A DNA stretch of 64,000 nt from Candidatus Aalborgicola danicus (GCA_016703945.1 JADJBC010000051.1:62001-126000); one strand, 5' to 3'. Numbered from the stretch's first letter, positions 18,045-27,506 are shown. A program made the numbers and translations. The notes: generated from the letters alone by a model not told the origin.

Positions 18045-18587
18045 ATGATGACCGTTGAACAAGTGATGGCTTCCCACAAAGCAAACCTCGAAACCCTGTT
18101 TGGCCTGACCAGCAAGGCTTTTGAAGGCGTTGAAAAGATTGTTGAACTGAATCTGACGGCCTCCAAAGCCGCCATGACCGAAGCCAACACCCACGCCCAG
18201 TCCCTGTTGAGCGTGAAAGACGCCCAAGAGCTGTTGGCTCTGCAATCCGGCCTGCTGCAGCCTTTGGCTGAGAAGACCGCTGCTTACAGCCGTCACCTGT
18301 ACGACATTGCCACCAGCACCAGCGCCGAGTTCAGCAAGAACATGGAAGGCCAAGCGGCTGAAGCCCAGAAGAAATTCATGGGCCTGGTTGACAGCGCCGC
18401 CAAGAATGCACCTGCTGGCTCCGAGTCCGCAGTCGCCATCATGAAGAGTTCGGTGTCTGCAGCCAACAATGCACTGGAATCCGTGCAAAAGGCTGTCAAA
18501 CAAGCAACTGAAATGGCCGAAGCCAACTTCAACGCCGTGGCTGCAACTGCAACCAACGCGACAAAACAAGCCGCCAAGAAGCGTTAA
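18045..18587 (+). CDS. phaP: phasin (PHA granule-associated protein)
   Basis: Phasins coat polyhydroxyalkanoate granules and limit their size. This 180-residue protein is almost all amphipathic helix, rich in Ala, Lys and Glu and without Cys, with typical stretches such as VEQVMASHKANLETLFGLT near the start and an Ala/Lys-rich tail ending AAKKR. The ATG at 18045 has GGAG eight bases upstream, better than the TTG at 18039. A strong promoter lies upstream and an intrinsic terminator downstream, so it is monocistronic. The genome should also encode phaC, phaA and phaB, which are not in this window. Confidence 0.95.
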   Translation: MMTVEQVMASHKANLETLFGLTSKAFEGVEKIVELNLTASKAAMTEANTHAQSLLSVKDAQELLALQSGLLQPLAEKTAAYSRHLYDIATSTSAEFSKNMEGQAAEAQKKFMGLVDSAAKNAPAGSESAVAIMKSSVSAANNALESVQKAVKQATEMAEANFNAVAATATNATKQAAKKR

Positions 18588-18743
18588 TTGCAGCTGATTG
18601 CGCACAAGACTTTGTTTTGGAGCGCCTTCTCTAGCAAGCAAGGGAAAACCCTGACATAATCAACCCAACACCGAAGCTGCAAGGCTTTCACCGGTTGTCT
18701 CCTCGGGTCCTTTCGAAACCTTCAGGTTCAGGGATCCCTTCAA

Positions 18744-18773
18744 GGCCTCGTTGCAAAACGGGGCCTTTTTTTT
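18744..18773 (+). terminator. intrinsic terminator downstream of phasin
   Basis: GGCCTCGTT (18744-18752), loop GCAA, AACGGGGCC, then eight T. It lies 157 bases past the phasin stop and could also end a short RNA started within that gap. Confidence 0.88.
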
Positions 18774-18780
18774 GCGCGTC

Positions 18781-19680
18781 CTATCGGGTCTTAGCCGCAA
18801 TCGCGGCGCGCAATTGCGGCAGCATTTGCAACATGGCGCGCCGCCCGGCTTCAATCGAGCGTTTGCGGGCACCAAAGTCTGAGCTGGAAATGCCGGTGAG
18901 GGTCGGTTTCACGACCACGTCGGCTTCCTTGAGTTCAAAGTAGTTGATGCTTTTGCTCATGATGGAGAACGTCTGCAGCAAAACTTCGAGCGTGCCCGCT
19001 GCCAGATTGCCCTCGGGCGGGCTGGAAATATCAACCGCAATCACCAGTTCCGCCCCCATCTGCCGCGCCGCTCGCACCGGCACGGGCGACACCAGACCAC
19101 CATCTACATACTCGCGTCCGGAAATGCGCACCGGTTGAAAAACCGCTGGCACGGCGCTGGAGGCGCGCACGGCGGTACCCGTATCACCGCGCTGGAACAA
19201 CATGCTTTGCCCGCTGTTGAGGTCGGTCGCAACGATGCCAAGCTGCAAAGGCAAGTCTTCGATCAGGCGAGAACCGACCTGGCCGTTGACATAACGGGCC
19301 AATGCGTCACCTCGCAGCATGCCGCGGTTCAACAAAGGCAAGGTCCAATCGGCAATGGTGGCCTCTTCCATGGTTTCGGCCACCTGCTGCAATTGTTTGC
19401 CGGTCTTGCCGCCGGCATAGATCGCAGCGACCAGACTGCCGGCCGACGTGCCAGACACCAGAACCGGGCGGATGCCCGCCTCCTCCAGCACCTGGATCAC
19501 CCCCACATGGGCAAACCCCCGCGCAGCGCCGCCCCCCAAGGCCAGTCCGATGCGTGGCGGCACCTTGGGAATCACCACCACCGGCGGGGGTGTAGGTGGG
19601 TCCGGCACCACAGGGCTCTGGGGCGCCATCGCACACCCGGCCACCAGTACGACCAGCCACAACGAGAAAAAAATACGCAT
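18781..19680 (-). CDS. patatin-like phospholipase lipoprotein (RssA-type)
   Basis: A 299-residue patatin-fold serine hydrolase. The oxyanion loop is LALGGGAARGFAHVGVI, the nucleophile elbow GTSAGS and the catalytic Asp in YVDGGLVSP. The N-terminus MRIFFSLWLVVLVAGCAM has a lipobox (VAGC), so it should be lipid-anchored in the periplasm or outer membrane, unlike cytosolic RssA of E. coli. The ATG at 19678-19680 gives the signal peptide directly. A Pro-rich linker (about residues 26-45) separates anchor and enzyme. It is 29 bases downstream of a sensor kinase on the same strand and may be co-transcribed. Confidence 0.92.
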   Translation of the reverse strand: MRIFFSLWLVVLVAGCAMAPQSPVVPDPPTPPPVVVIPKVPPRIGLALGGGAARGFAHVGVIQVLEEAGIRPVLVSGTSAGSLVAAIYAGGKTGKQLQQVAETMEEATIADWTLPLLNRGMLRGDALARYVNGQVGSRLIEDLPLQLGIVATDLNSGQSMLFQRGDTGTAVRASSAVPAVFQPVRISGREYVDGGLVSPVPVRAARQMGAELVIAVDISSPPEGNLAAGTLEVLLQTFSIMSKSINYFELKEADVVVKPTLTGISSSDFGARKRSIEAGRRAMLQMLPQLRAAIAAKTR

Positions 19681-19709
19681 GGCAACAATATTCCTGGAGT
19701 AACGCCGCC

Positions 19710-21707
19710 TCAATCCGGATGGGGAGGGTCAGGCTGGACCGGGGCAGAAACCGGCAAGGTCAAGGTGAAACAGGCACCGTTGTTGGCGCTGACATTGGAG
19801 ACAGTGATGCTACCCCCCAACACGTCCTGAACCAGGTTGTAGACGATATTGAGACCCAAGCCACTACCGCCACGTCCCAGTTTGGTGGTAAAAAAGGGGT
19901 CAAATACCCGGGACAGGTTGTGCTCCGGAATTCCAATACCGTTGTCCTGCACGGAAACCGCTACCCAGTCCGCGTCCAGCCGGACCGCGGAAATGGTCAC
20001 CAGGCCCTGCTCCATCCCTTCAAAGGCATGCAACAGCGCATTGTTCACCAGATTGGTCAGTATCTGTCCAAACGGCCCCGGGTAACTTTCCAGGCGGATG
20101 CCGTCGGGAATCGTGCACTCAACCACATGGTTGGTCTTGCGTATGGCCGGTCCCATGGTGAGCAGAATTTCATTGACCGTTTCGCGCAAATCAAAGCGGC
20201 GCCGATTGATGCTGGTCTGGTCCACGGCGACCTGTTTGAAACTGGACACCAGATCCGCAGCGTGGCGCAAGCCCCGCATCAGGATACCTGCACCCTCCTG
20301 GATGGTGCCTACATATTCCTCCAGGCGGGAACGCGTCAGGCCGCGCCCCATCTCGGTCACAAACGCCTTGGTCTGGTCTTGCAGGGTGCTCGCCACGGTA
20401 AGGCTGTTGCCAATCGGCGTATTCAATTCATGGGCGATGCCGGCCACCAGGGAACCCAACGCAGCCATCTTTTCCGTGCGCACCAATTCGGTCTGGGCTG
20501 TGGTGAGGTGATCCAGTGCACTCGACAACTCCTGCGTTCGCAAGGCGACACGTTGCTCCAGCGACGCATTGAGCGCCAGAATATTCTCTTCGTACCGGTG
20601 TTTGGCGGTAATGTCCTCATAGGCCAGAATCAGCAACGGCTCCTCTCCATGTGCGATCACTCGGCCCGATACCTCACACAGGATGTCGCGCTGGCCCGCA
20701 TCCCCCACCATCCAGCTGACTTGGCGCGCGACCTCACCGGTTCGTGCCAGCGCATCCATCACGGTCGAACGGTCTTGTGCGCTTTTCCAGACCGCCAGCT
20801 CGGCGTCCGGGCTTGCAAGCATGGCCTCACGGCTGCGGCCAAACAGATTGACCCAGGCGGCATTCAGGTCGCGCAGAGCAAAGTCACCCCCCAGCGCAGA
20901 CACCGTCATCGCTACCGGAGACGCATCAAAGATCGCGGAAAACTTGGCCCGGCTCAGGTTCAGCGCCTCTTCTGTACGCAGCCGCTCGGCAAGCTCTTGC
21001 TGCAGGGTCCGGTTCTTCTGGTCACGCTCTGCCAGCAGAGTGCCCAGGTCGGCCCGCATTTTGTCAAGACCGCCGGCCAAGCTGCCGATTTCGTCACGCC
21101 GGTGCCATTGCAAAGGCTGATCCAGATTGCCACGTGCCAGACGCAGCGCACCTTCCTTGAGTTCATGCAAGGGCCGCACGATGCGGTGATCAAACAAAAG
21201 CCAGATAAAAGCAAAGGAAATGGCCACTTGGGCCACGATGGCAGCCACCAGCTTCATCAGGTTGTCGCGCAACTCCTTTTCAATGCGTGTCGTAGTCAGC
21301 TCAATGGACAATTGCCCGACCCGCGAGTTGTTGTAGGTGACGAAGCGTTCCTCCCGCAAGATCTCACTGCGCGCCGGCGTTAGGTTTTGACGGCGCACAA
21401 ACACCTCTTTGTATTCGTCGGTCACCGTGACACTGGCAACATCCGGGTTGCGCATGACGGCTTCGACCAGTTCAGCCGCCACCGCCCGGTCCACATTCCA
21501 GATTGCAACAGCCACTCCGCTGGCCAGGACATCGGCGTACTGCTGCATGGGGACACGAACACGCAGGTCGATTTCAGTATCCAGCTTGGTGGTTATCTGG
21601 TAGTAGGCCAGCAGCAAGGCCGGCAACAAAATTCCAACGCCTGCACCCATGAACAGTGTTTGTCGCAAAGACAGCAACGACCAAGGCCAGGATCTCGGCG
21701 TAGTCAT
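19710..21707 (-). CDS. PAS-containing membrane sensor histidine kinase
   Basis: A protein of about 665 residues. It has an N-terminal membrane helix (GAGVGILLPALLLAYY), a periplasmic domain of about 150 residues, a second helix (AIVAQVAISFAFIWLLF), HAMP (RIVRPLHELKEGALRLARGN), a coiled coil, PAS (about 275-400) and then the kinase core. The phospho-accepting His is in GIAHELNTPIGN, and the N, G1 and G2 boxes are in LTNLVNNALLHAFEG, VQDNGIGIP and GRGGSGLGLNIV. The ATG at 21705-21707 is preferred over an unrelated upstream extension. No response regulator gene is adjacent, so it is an orphan sensor in this window. The signal is unknown. Confidence 0.92.
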   Translation of the reverse strand: MTTPRSWPWSLLSLRQTLFMGAGVGILLPALLLAYYQITTKLDTEIDLRVRVPMQQYADVLASGVAVAIWNVDRAVAAELVEAVMRNPDVASVTVTDEYKEVFVRRQNLTPARSEILREERFVTYNNSRVGQLSIELTTTRIEKELRDNLMKLVAAIVAQVAISFAFIWLLFDHRIVRPLHELKEGALRLARGNLDQPLQWHRRDEIGSLAGGLDKMRADLGTLLAERDQKNRTLQQELAERLRTEEALNLSRAKFSAIFDASPVAMTVSALGGDFALRDLNAAWVNLFGRSREAMLASPDAELAVWKSAQDRSTVMDALARTGEVARQVSWMVGDAGQRDILCEVSGRVIAHGEEPLLILAYEDITAKHRYEENILALNASLEQRVALRTQELSSALDHLTTAQTELVRTEKMAALGSLVAGIAHELNTPIGNSLTVASTLQDQTKAFVTEMGRGLTRSRLEEYVGTIQEGAGILMRGLRHAADLVSSFKQVAVDQTSINRRRFDLRETVNEILLTMGPAIRKTNHVVECTIPDGIRLESYPGPFGQILTNLVNNALLHAFEGMEQGLVTISAVRLDADWVAVSVQDNGIGIPEHNLSRVFDPFFTTKLGRGGSGLGLNIVYNLVQDVLGGSITVSNVSANNGACFTLTLPVSAPVQPDPPHPD

Positions 21708-21894
21708 GGGCAATGGGCCGGCCACATGCTCCCAACGGCAGGGCGTGGGGCGCACTGAGCAACGCGCCCGCACAGTGGACGGAATTTGCAATGAAGGGAA
21801 AACCAACGCACCAACGAACTCCTTGGCCAATCAACACCGGACGGGTCTGCGGGAAACTGTAGCGATTTGCACCAGAATACGCAACGACCCTGAC

Positions 21895-21957
21895 GTGCTA
21901 CATATTTCATAGCATAACGTATAGAAGATACGAGGGCTTTAGGCCATTTATATACAG
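21895..21957 (+). repeat. dispersed 60-bp repeat, diverged copy upstream of the histidine kinase
   Basis: GCTACATATTTCATAGC, then TACGAGGGCTTTAGGCCATTT. It is the most diverged copy found, and is AT-rich relative to its surroundings. It lies in the 277-base spacer between the kinase and the epimerase; I see no gene in that spacer. Confidence 0.7.
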
Positions 21958-21984
21958 ACGTATTTGACCATACCATGGCACCGA

Positions 21985-22974
21985 TCATGCGGTATCAGGG
22001 TTTTCCACCGGCAGGTGCTTGGCTGCGCCCAGCAGCGCCGCTTCGGCCTCTGGCGTCATCGCAACGGTTGACGCCGCGGCGGGCCCGACAGACCGCGCCC
22101 AGATGAGCGTATCGCGTACGGTGTCCATCCAGGGCCGGGTGGTCAGGCCAGCGGCGATGGCGCGGCGGTTGCTGGCCAGCAGCATGCCACCGTGCTCGGC
22201 ATCGGCCTCGGGGATCCACAGGGGCAGCCCGCTCCAGGGGGCTACGTCGGCACGCACCAGATCCGCATCATCGCGCCAAACCAGTCGCGCATCAGTGGCG
22301 CAAACCTGGATACATGCGTCCAGCAGGTCTGCCATCGTGCCGGTTGGGCCAACACCGTGCACCACACCCACAGTGTGCAGCATGGCCAGACGCACACACC
22401 AGGCGGCGAGGTCTCGCACGTCAATAAACTGCACCGGGCGCTGCGGACGGCCTGGCGCCAGCACCGTGCCCCCGCGCGCCAGGCGCAAAGGCCAGTAGGT
22501 AAAACGACCCGTGGGGTCATGGGGACCGACGATCAGCCCCGGGCGGACGCGGGTGACGCGCCCTGGCAATGCCGCCTCGATCACCTCTTCCGCGCGCGCC
22601 TTGGCACCGCCATACCCTTCGGAAGTTGGGGTCAGCGCTGCTGTTTCGTCATAGGCCACACCGGGCGCAAAACGCGCATAGACCGAGATGGTGGAGACAA
22701 ACACATAGTGTGCAACCTGGTCGCGCAGCGCTTCAGCCGAGCGCTGGAGTTGCTGCGGCGTATACCCGCTGCAATCCACCACCGCGTCAAATTGGCGTCC
22801 CCGCAACGCGCTCAGGTCTCCGTCGCGATCACCCCGCAAGGCTTCGACGGCTGCGGCGAAAGCAGGCTCCCGGTTACCGCGGTTGAGCAGCGTGACCTCG
22901 CAGCCCGCGGCCAACGCCGCTTCCACCACGTGCCGACCCAGAAAGACCGTGCCGCCGAGTACCAGTAGTTTCAT
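21985..22974 (-). CDS. NAD-dependent epimerase/dehydratase family protein
   Basis: A 329-residue extended short-chain dehydrogenase. The Rossmann loop is VLGGTVFLGRHVV. The catalytic region has FVSTISVYA and a Tyr at YGGAKARAEE (YxxxK), and the middle carries RPGLIVGPHDPTGRF. It resembles the subgroup related to plant chloroplast RNA-binding CSP41 and sugar epimerases; the substrate is unknown. An ATG at 22972-22974 is preferred to the GTG one codon upstream. dtd follows in genomic order on the same strand, 59 bases away. Confidence 0.9.
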   Translation of the reverse strand: MKLLVLGGTVFLGRHVVEAALAAGCEVTLLNRGNREPAFAAAVEALRGDRDGDLSALRGRQFDAVVDCSGYTPQQLQRSAEALRDQVAHYVFVSTISVYARFAPGVAYDETAALTPTSEGYGGAKARAEEVIEAALPGRVTRVRPGLIVGPHDPTGRFTYWPLRLARGGTVLAPGRPQRPVQFIDVRDLAAWCVRLAMLHTVGVVHGVGPTGTMADLLDACIQVCATDARLVWRDDADLVRADVAPWSGLPLWIPEADAEHGGMLLASNRRAIAAGLTTRPWMDTVRDTLIWARSVGPAAASTVAMTPEAEAALLGAAKHLPVENPDTA

Positions 22975-23033
22975 CACCTGCCTTTGTATCGGGTGGGCCC
23001 AGCCGCGCCCAAAACCAACAGGATAGCGGCAAA

Positions 23034-23513
23034 TTACCGCGCGTCGATCGACGACTGCGGTGCGATGCGCATGGGAATCGTCACCGGGCCATCATTCACC
23101 AGACTGACCTGCATAGATGCCGCAAAAATGCCTGTCGCCACCGGTGTGTGTTGGCGCCTGGCGGCAGCCACGAAGGCCTCGTACAGACGCTGCCCATCGG
23201 TAGGTGTTGCTGCGCCGGTGAAGCTGGGGCGGTTGCCGCCGCTGACATCGGCCGCCAGCGTGAACTGGCTGACGATCAACAAGCCACCCGCCGTGCCCGA
23301 TCCATCCATGTCCTGCACGCTGTGGTTCATCTTGCCCTGGGCGTCGCTAAAGATGCGCAACTTCAGAATCTTGGCCAGCAACTTGTCGCCTTGGACCGCT
23401 GTGTCCCCCCGCTCGGCGCAGACCAGGACCAAAAGGCCAGGGCCAATGGCGCCCACTGTTTGCCCATCGACCTCGACCCGGGCCGAGCTAACCCGTTGCA
23501 GCACAGAAATCAT
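23034..23513 (-). CDS. dtd: D-aminoacyl-tRNA deacylase
   Basis: DTD hydrolyses D-amino acids (and glycine on the wrong tRNA) from tRNA, protecting translation. At 159 residues it has the family motifs: MISVLQRVSSARVEVDG at the start, the catalytic-face SQFTLAADV (SQxTL) and the cross-subunit TGIFAASMQVSLVNDGPV with the conserved NxGPVT element. It lies downstream of tyrS on the same strand, separated by a repeat copy. That neighbourhood makes sense, because D-Tyr-tRNA(Tyr) is its classic substrate. Confidence 0.97.
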   Translation of the reverse strand: MISVLQRVSSARVEVDGQTVGAIGPGLLVLVCAERGDTAVQGDKLLAKILKLRIFSDAQGKMNHSVQDMDGSGTAGGLLIVSQFTLAADVSGGNRPSFTGAATPTDGQRLYEAFVAAARRQHTPVATGIFAASMQVSLVNDGPVTIPMRIAPQSSIDAR

Positions 23514-23528
23514 AAGAAAAACCGACCG

Positions 23529-23576
23529 CTAGCCCCCATGGAATATGCGTAAGATGCTACCAATTGCATAGCAATT
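23529..23576 (-). repeat. dispersed 60-bp repeat, tyrS/dtd spacer
   Basis: On the - strand it reads TTGGTAGCATCTTACGCATA then TTCCATGGGGGCTAGC. It starts at the tyrS stop codon (TAA, 23575-23577) and fills most of the 61-base gap to dtd. Confidence 0.82.
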
Positions 23577-24819
23577 ACGCCAGCGTGACGCGCGCAAACT
23601 TGCGCTTGCCAACCTGCAACACATAGGTTCCGGCCGCCAGTTTCAGACCTTTGTCACTGACCACAGTGGAGTCCACCCGCACGCCGCCGCCGTCGATCAG
23701 GCGGTTGCCCTCGCCGCTGGAGGCAGCCAAGCCGGCGGACTTCAGCAACGCTGCAATGCCGACGGACGCGCCAGCTTCACCCAGCGGCAGGCTGATCTCG
23801 GTGATGTCATCCGGCACACCGCCGCGCGAACGGTTGATGAAATCCTGCTCGGCCGCATCGGCGGCTGCGGCGCTGTGAAAGCGGGCGGTGATTTCCTTGG
23901 CCAACGCGACCTTGGCATCCTTTGGGTTTCGGCCGCCCTCTACTTCAGCTTTCAAAGCGGCAATGGTGGCTTCCGACTGGAAGCTCAGCAGCGTGTACCA
24001 CTTCCACATCAGTACGTCCGAGATGGAGAGCACCTTGGCAAACATGGTGTTGGGTTCTTCGCTGATGCCGATGTAGTTGTTCTTGCTCTTCGACATCTTC
24101 TCGACGCCGTCCAGCCCTTCGAGCAACGGCATGGTCAGAATGCACTGCGGCTCCTGGCCGTATTCGGCCTGGAGTTGGCGTCCGACCAGCAGGTTGAACT
24201 TTTGGTCGGTGCCGCCCAGTTCCAGGTCGCTGTGCAGCGCGACCGAGTCATAACCCTGCATCAGCGGGTACAAAAACTCGTGCACGCTGATGCTTTGGCC
24301 AGCCTTGAAACGGTCGTGGAAGTCGTTGCGCTCCATCATGCGCGCCACGGTGTAGCGGCTGGCGAGCTGGATCATGCCGCGCGCGCCCAGCGGGTCGCTC
24401 CACTCGCTGTTGTAACGAATTTCGGTTTTGGCCGGGTCCAGCACCAGCGAGGCCTGCTTGTAATAGGTCTCGGCGTTGACCTTGATCTGCTCGGCGGTGA
24501 GTGGCGGGCGGGTGCTGTTGCGCCCGCTGGGGTCGCCAATCATGCTGGTGAAGTCGCCGATCAGGAAGATCACCGTGTGGCCCAGATCCTGCAACTGGCG
24601 CATCTTGTTCAGCACCACCGTGTGGCCGATGTGGATGTCGGGCGCTGTCGGGTCCAGCCCCAGCTTGATGCGCAGCGGTTTGCCGGTCGCCTCGGATTTG
24701 GCCAGCTTTTTGACCCATTCCTCCTGAGGGATCAGTTCGTCACAGCCGCGCAGGGATACAGCCAACGCTTCGCGCACGCCGTCGCTCATCGGAAACGGGG
24801 AGTTTGGGGCTTGATTCAT
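23575..24819 (-). CDS. tyrS: tyrosyl-tRNA synthetase
   Basis: A class I synthetase charging tRNA(Tyr). This 414-residue TyrRS has the HIGH signature in DIHIGHTVVLNKM, the KMSKS loop exactly as KMSKSKNN, and a C-terminal S4 RNA-binding domain ending in GTYVLQVGKRKFARVTL. The ATG at 24819 begins MNQAPNSPFPMSDGVREALA. It is divergent from the M23 peptidase gene, with 156 bases between starts that should hold both promoters. Its stop codon abuts a repeat copy. Confidence 0.97.
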   Translation of the reverse strand: MNQAPNSPFPMSDGVREALAVSLRGCDELIPQEEWVKKLAKSEATGKPLRIKLGLDPTAPDIHIGHTVVLNKMRQLQDLGHTVIFLIGDFTSMIGDPSGRNSTRPPLTAEQIKVNAETYYKQASLVLDPAKTEIRYNSEWSDPLGARGMIQLASRYTVARMMERNDFHDRFKAGQSISVHEFLYPLMQGYDSVALHSDLELGGTDQKFNLLVGRQLQAEYGQEPQCILTMPLLEGLDGVEKMSKSKNNYIGISEEPNTMFAKVLSISDVLMWKWYTLLSFQSEATIAALKAEVEGGRNPKDAKVALAKEITARFHSAAAADAAEQDFINRSRGGVPDDITEISLPLGEAGASVGIAALLKSAGLAASSGEGNRLIDGGGVRVDSTVVSDKGLKLAAGTYVLQVGKRKFARVTLA

Positions 24820-24975
24820 AAGGGTTTCTATTGATGCCGGGGTGCAGGAGGCAGTTATACTGCCACTCCTCTCCTGCGACCTTTGGGAGCCAGCGGCTGG
24901 ATTTTAGTCGCGCCCACGTTGCAGTTTGGGGTGGACCGTCATAAGGCGCCGCCCCCAATCCATGGAGCCCGAATT

Positions 24976-26370
24976 TTGAAAACCCGTCTGATCCAGACTG
25001 CCGAGGATGCTTTTGCCTTCGCCGCCAGTCTCGTCCAACACCATCCCAAACAACTGACTGCCGCCATTGCCGCCCTCCTGCTGGGCGGCGCTGGTGCTAC
25101 GTTTGCGGTCGCCAGCCTGGCACCCGATGCAGCACAACTTCCGGTTCGCACCGTGGTCGAAGATGTGATCCCGCTGCCACTGTTCGCGCAAACAGAAAGC
25201 GTTCAAAACCAGGCCATGCGCCTGTACCGTTCAGACACAACCCGCGCTGCGGATACCGCGGAAGCCTTGCTCAAACGACTCGGCATCTACGATCCTCAGG
25301 CCGCTGCATTCATTCGCGCTGACCGGCTGGTCCAGCAAACCCTGATGGGCCGTGGTGGACGCAATGTGACGGTGGAAGCCAGCGAAGGCAACACCCTGTT
25401 GAAACTCAGCGCTCGCTGGAGCCCGGAAGACGACGGCATGTTCAAGCGTTTGAGTGTCGAAAAGACGCCAACCGGCTTCCAATCCCGCGTGGAAACCTTG
25501 CCGATGACGGCCTCTTCACGTCTTGCCAGCGGCACCATCCACACATCGTTGTTTGCGGCCACCGATGACGCCCGCATCCCCGACTCCATCGCCACACAGT
25601 TGGCCGAAATTTTTTCCGGAGACATTGATTTCCACCGTGCCTTGCGCAAAGGTGACCGTTTTTCGGTGACCTATGAAACGCTTGAAGGTGATGGTGAACC
25701 CTTGCGTGCAGGTCGTGTGCTGAACGCCGAATTTGTCAACGCCGGCAAAAGTTTCCAGGCCATGTGGTTCCAGGAAGCGGCCGCTACTGGGCAGGCGGGC
25801 CTATCCACCGCCAGCCAGCCCGCGACCAAGGGCGGCTATTACAACCTGGCGGGTGAAAGCCTGCGCCGGGCCTTTCTGGCATCCCCCATGGAGTTTTCTC
25901 GTGTGACCAGCGGCTTCAAAATGCGCTTTCACCCCATCATGCAAACCTGGCGCGCGCATCTGGGTGTGGACTATGCCGCCCCGACCGGCACTGCGGTGCG
26001 CAGTGTGGGTGATGGCGTGGTGCATTTTGCCGGCGTGCAAAACGGCTTTGGCAACGTGGTTATGGTGAAACACCAGAACAACAGCCTCACGGTGTATGCG
26101 CATTTGAGCCGCATCCATGTGCGCAATGGGCAAGCCATCAGCCAGGGCCAGCATATCGGTGCCGTCGGCCAAACCGGCTGGGCGACCGGCCCCCATCTGC
26201 ATTTTGAATTCCGCGTCAACGGCACCCACCGGGATCCCTTGACCATGGCACGCCAAAGTGAAGCAGTACCCGTCACTGCTGCTGCACGGCCTGCGTTTAA
26301 CCAGGCTGCGGCACAGGTTCGTACCCAGTTGGCAGCCGCTTCGCAGTTGTTACCCGGCAGCGCACAATAG
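24976..26370 (+). CDS. M23 family peptidoglycan endopeptidase (OapA/MepM-like)
   Basis: A 464-residue envelope protein with an N-terminal membrane helix (LTAAIAALLLGGAGATFAVA), a middle domain of OapA/LysM-like character, and a C-terminal M23 metallopeptidase. Zinc ligands are His and Asp in FHPIMQTWRAHLGVDYAAP and His in HLHFEF. It would cut peptidoglycan cross-links during growth. The start is a TTG at 24976 with GGAG about nine bases upstream; the ATG at 24962 runs into a stop at once. anmK follows after 23 bases, so cell-wall cutting and recycling genes are probably co-transcribed. Confidence 0.94.
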   Translation: MKTRLIQTAEDAFAFAASLVQHHPKQLTAAIAALLLGGAGATFAVASLAPDAAQLPVRTVVEDVIPLPLFAQTESVQNQAMRLYRSDTTRAADTAEALLKRLGIYDPQAAAFIRADRLVQQTLMGRGGRNVTVEASEGNTLLKLSARWSPEDDGMFKRLSVEKTPTGFQSRVETLPMTASSRLASGTIHTSLFAATDDARIPDSIATQLAEIFSGDIDFHRALRKGDRFSVTYETLEGDGEPLRAGRVLNAEFVNAGKSFQAMWFQEAAATGQAGLSTASQPATKGGYYNLAGESLRRAFLASPMEFSRVTSGFKMRFHPIMQTWRAHLGVDYAAPTGTAVRSVGDGVVHFAGVQNGFGNVVMVKHQNNSLTVYAHLSRIHVRNGQAISQGQHIGAVGQTGWATGPHLHFEFRVNGTHRDPLTMARQSEAVPVTAAARPAFNQAAAQVRTQLAAASQLLPGSAQ

Positions 26371-26393
26371 TCCAGCCGCAACGGACCACACCG

Positions 26394-27506
26394 TTGTCAA
26401 AGCGGTTCATCGGTTTGATGTCGGGCACTTCGCTCGACGGTGTGGATGCCGTGCTGGCGGACTTTGACGGCTTGCGTCCAACTATCCTGGGGCATTGCAG
26501 CGCCCCGCTACCAGCCAGTCTCCGGTGCGAACTGCTGGCCTTGAATACCCCGTCCGACAACGAATTGCACCGTGCGGCACTGGCCGCGAACGGCCTGGCC
26601 CGTTTGTATGCTGATCAGGTGGCGCAACTGCTGCGGGAATGTGGCATCGCGGCGTCCACCGTGCGCGCGGTCGGGGCCCACGGTCAAACGGTGCGACATC
26701 GCCCGCAAGAATTTGACGAAACGGGTTACACGCTGCAACTCAACAACCCGGCTTTACTTGCCGAGTTGTGCGGCATCACGGTTGTGGCGGACTTTCGCAG
26801 CCGTGATGTGGCAGCCGGTGGCCAGGGCGCACCACTGGTGCCACCGTTTCACCAGGCTTTTTTTGGGCAGCCCGGCCACACGTTGGCAGTGCTAAACATC
26901 GGCGGGATTTCCAACATCACGCTGTTGGACCCCGGCAAACCCGATCTGTGCGGTTTTGACTGCGGCCCGGGCAATGCCTTGATGGATGCCTGGTGTGAGA
27001 CCCACACCGGCCGGCCCTATGACGATGCCGGTTGTTGGGCTGCCTCCGGAAGAGTAAACACTGACTTACTAACCGGCCTTCTGGCCGAACCCTTCTTTGC
27101 CAAACCAGCACCCAAGAGCACGGGGCGTGATGTATTCAATACCCACTGGCTGACCGAAAAACTGGGCATGGTGCAGGACATAACGCCCTGTGACGTACAG
27201 GCGACGTTGGCTGAACTGACGGCCTTGGGGTGCGCCCGCAGTCTGCTGGAAATCGCACCCCATTGCTCCGAACTGCTGGTCTGTGGTGGCGGCGCACTCA
27301 ACACCCACCTGATGAACCGGATGCAGGCGGCATTACCCCTTTGCCGGGTTGTTTCCACCGCCGAATTCGGACTCCCACCCTTGCAAGTCGAAGCCAGCGC
27401 GTTTGCGTGGTTGGCGCAGCAAGCGCTGGATGGCATTCCTGCCAGCGTCAAAAGTGTTACGGGCGCCAGAGGCGCCCGCATATTGGGTGCAATCTACCCG
27501 GCCTGA
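26394..27506 (+). CDS. anmK: anhydro-N-acetylmuramic acid kinase
   Basis: AnmK phosphorylates and opens 1,6-anhydro-MurNAc released by lytic transglycosylases, returning it to the cell-wall precursor pool as MurNAc 6-phosphate. At 370 residues it has LMSGTSLDGVDAVLADFDG at the start, VGAHGQTVRHRP, the LNIGGISNITLL loop and the FDCGPGNALMDAW block. The start is a TTG at 26394; the in-frame ATG at 26418 would cut into the conserved first strand. The preceding gene is an M23 endopeptidase, which supports a shared role in peptidoglycan turnover. Confidence 0.96.
   Translation: MSKRFIGLMSGTSLDGVDAVLADFDGLRPTILGHCSAPLPASLRCELLALNTPSDNELHRAALAANGLARLYADQVAQLLRECGIAASTVRAVGAHGQTVRHRPQEFDETGYTLQLNNPALLAELCGITVVADFRSRDVAAGGQGAPLVPPFHQAFFGQPGHTLAVLNIGGISNITLLDPGKPDLCGFDCGPGNALMDAWCETHTGRPYDDAGCWAASGRVNTDLLTGLLAEPFFAKPAPKSTGRDVFNTHWLTEKLGMVQDITPCDVQATLAELTALGCARSLLEIAPHCSELLVCGGGALNTHLMNRMQAALPLCRVVSTAEFGLPPLQVEASAFAWLAQQALDGIPASVKSVTGARGARILGAIYPA

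Noticed and set aside
19596..21383. 595-residue open frame on the + strand opposite the histidine kinase
   Set aside because: The - strand frame has full kinase, HAMP and PAS motifs. The + frame has no motif, an odd His/Gln-rich composition, and is the kind of long shadow frame that GC-rich codon use produces.
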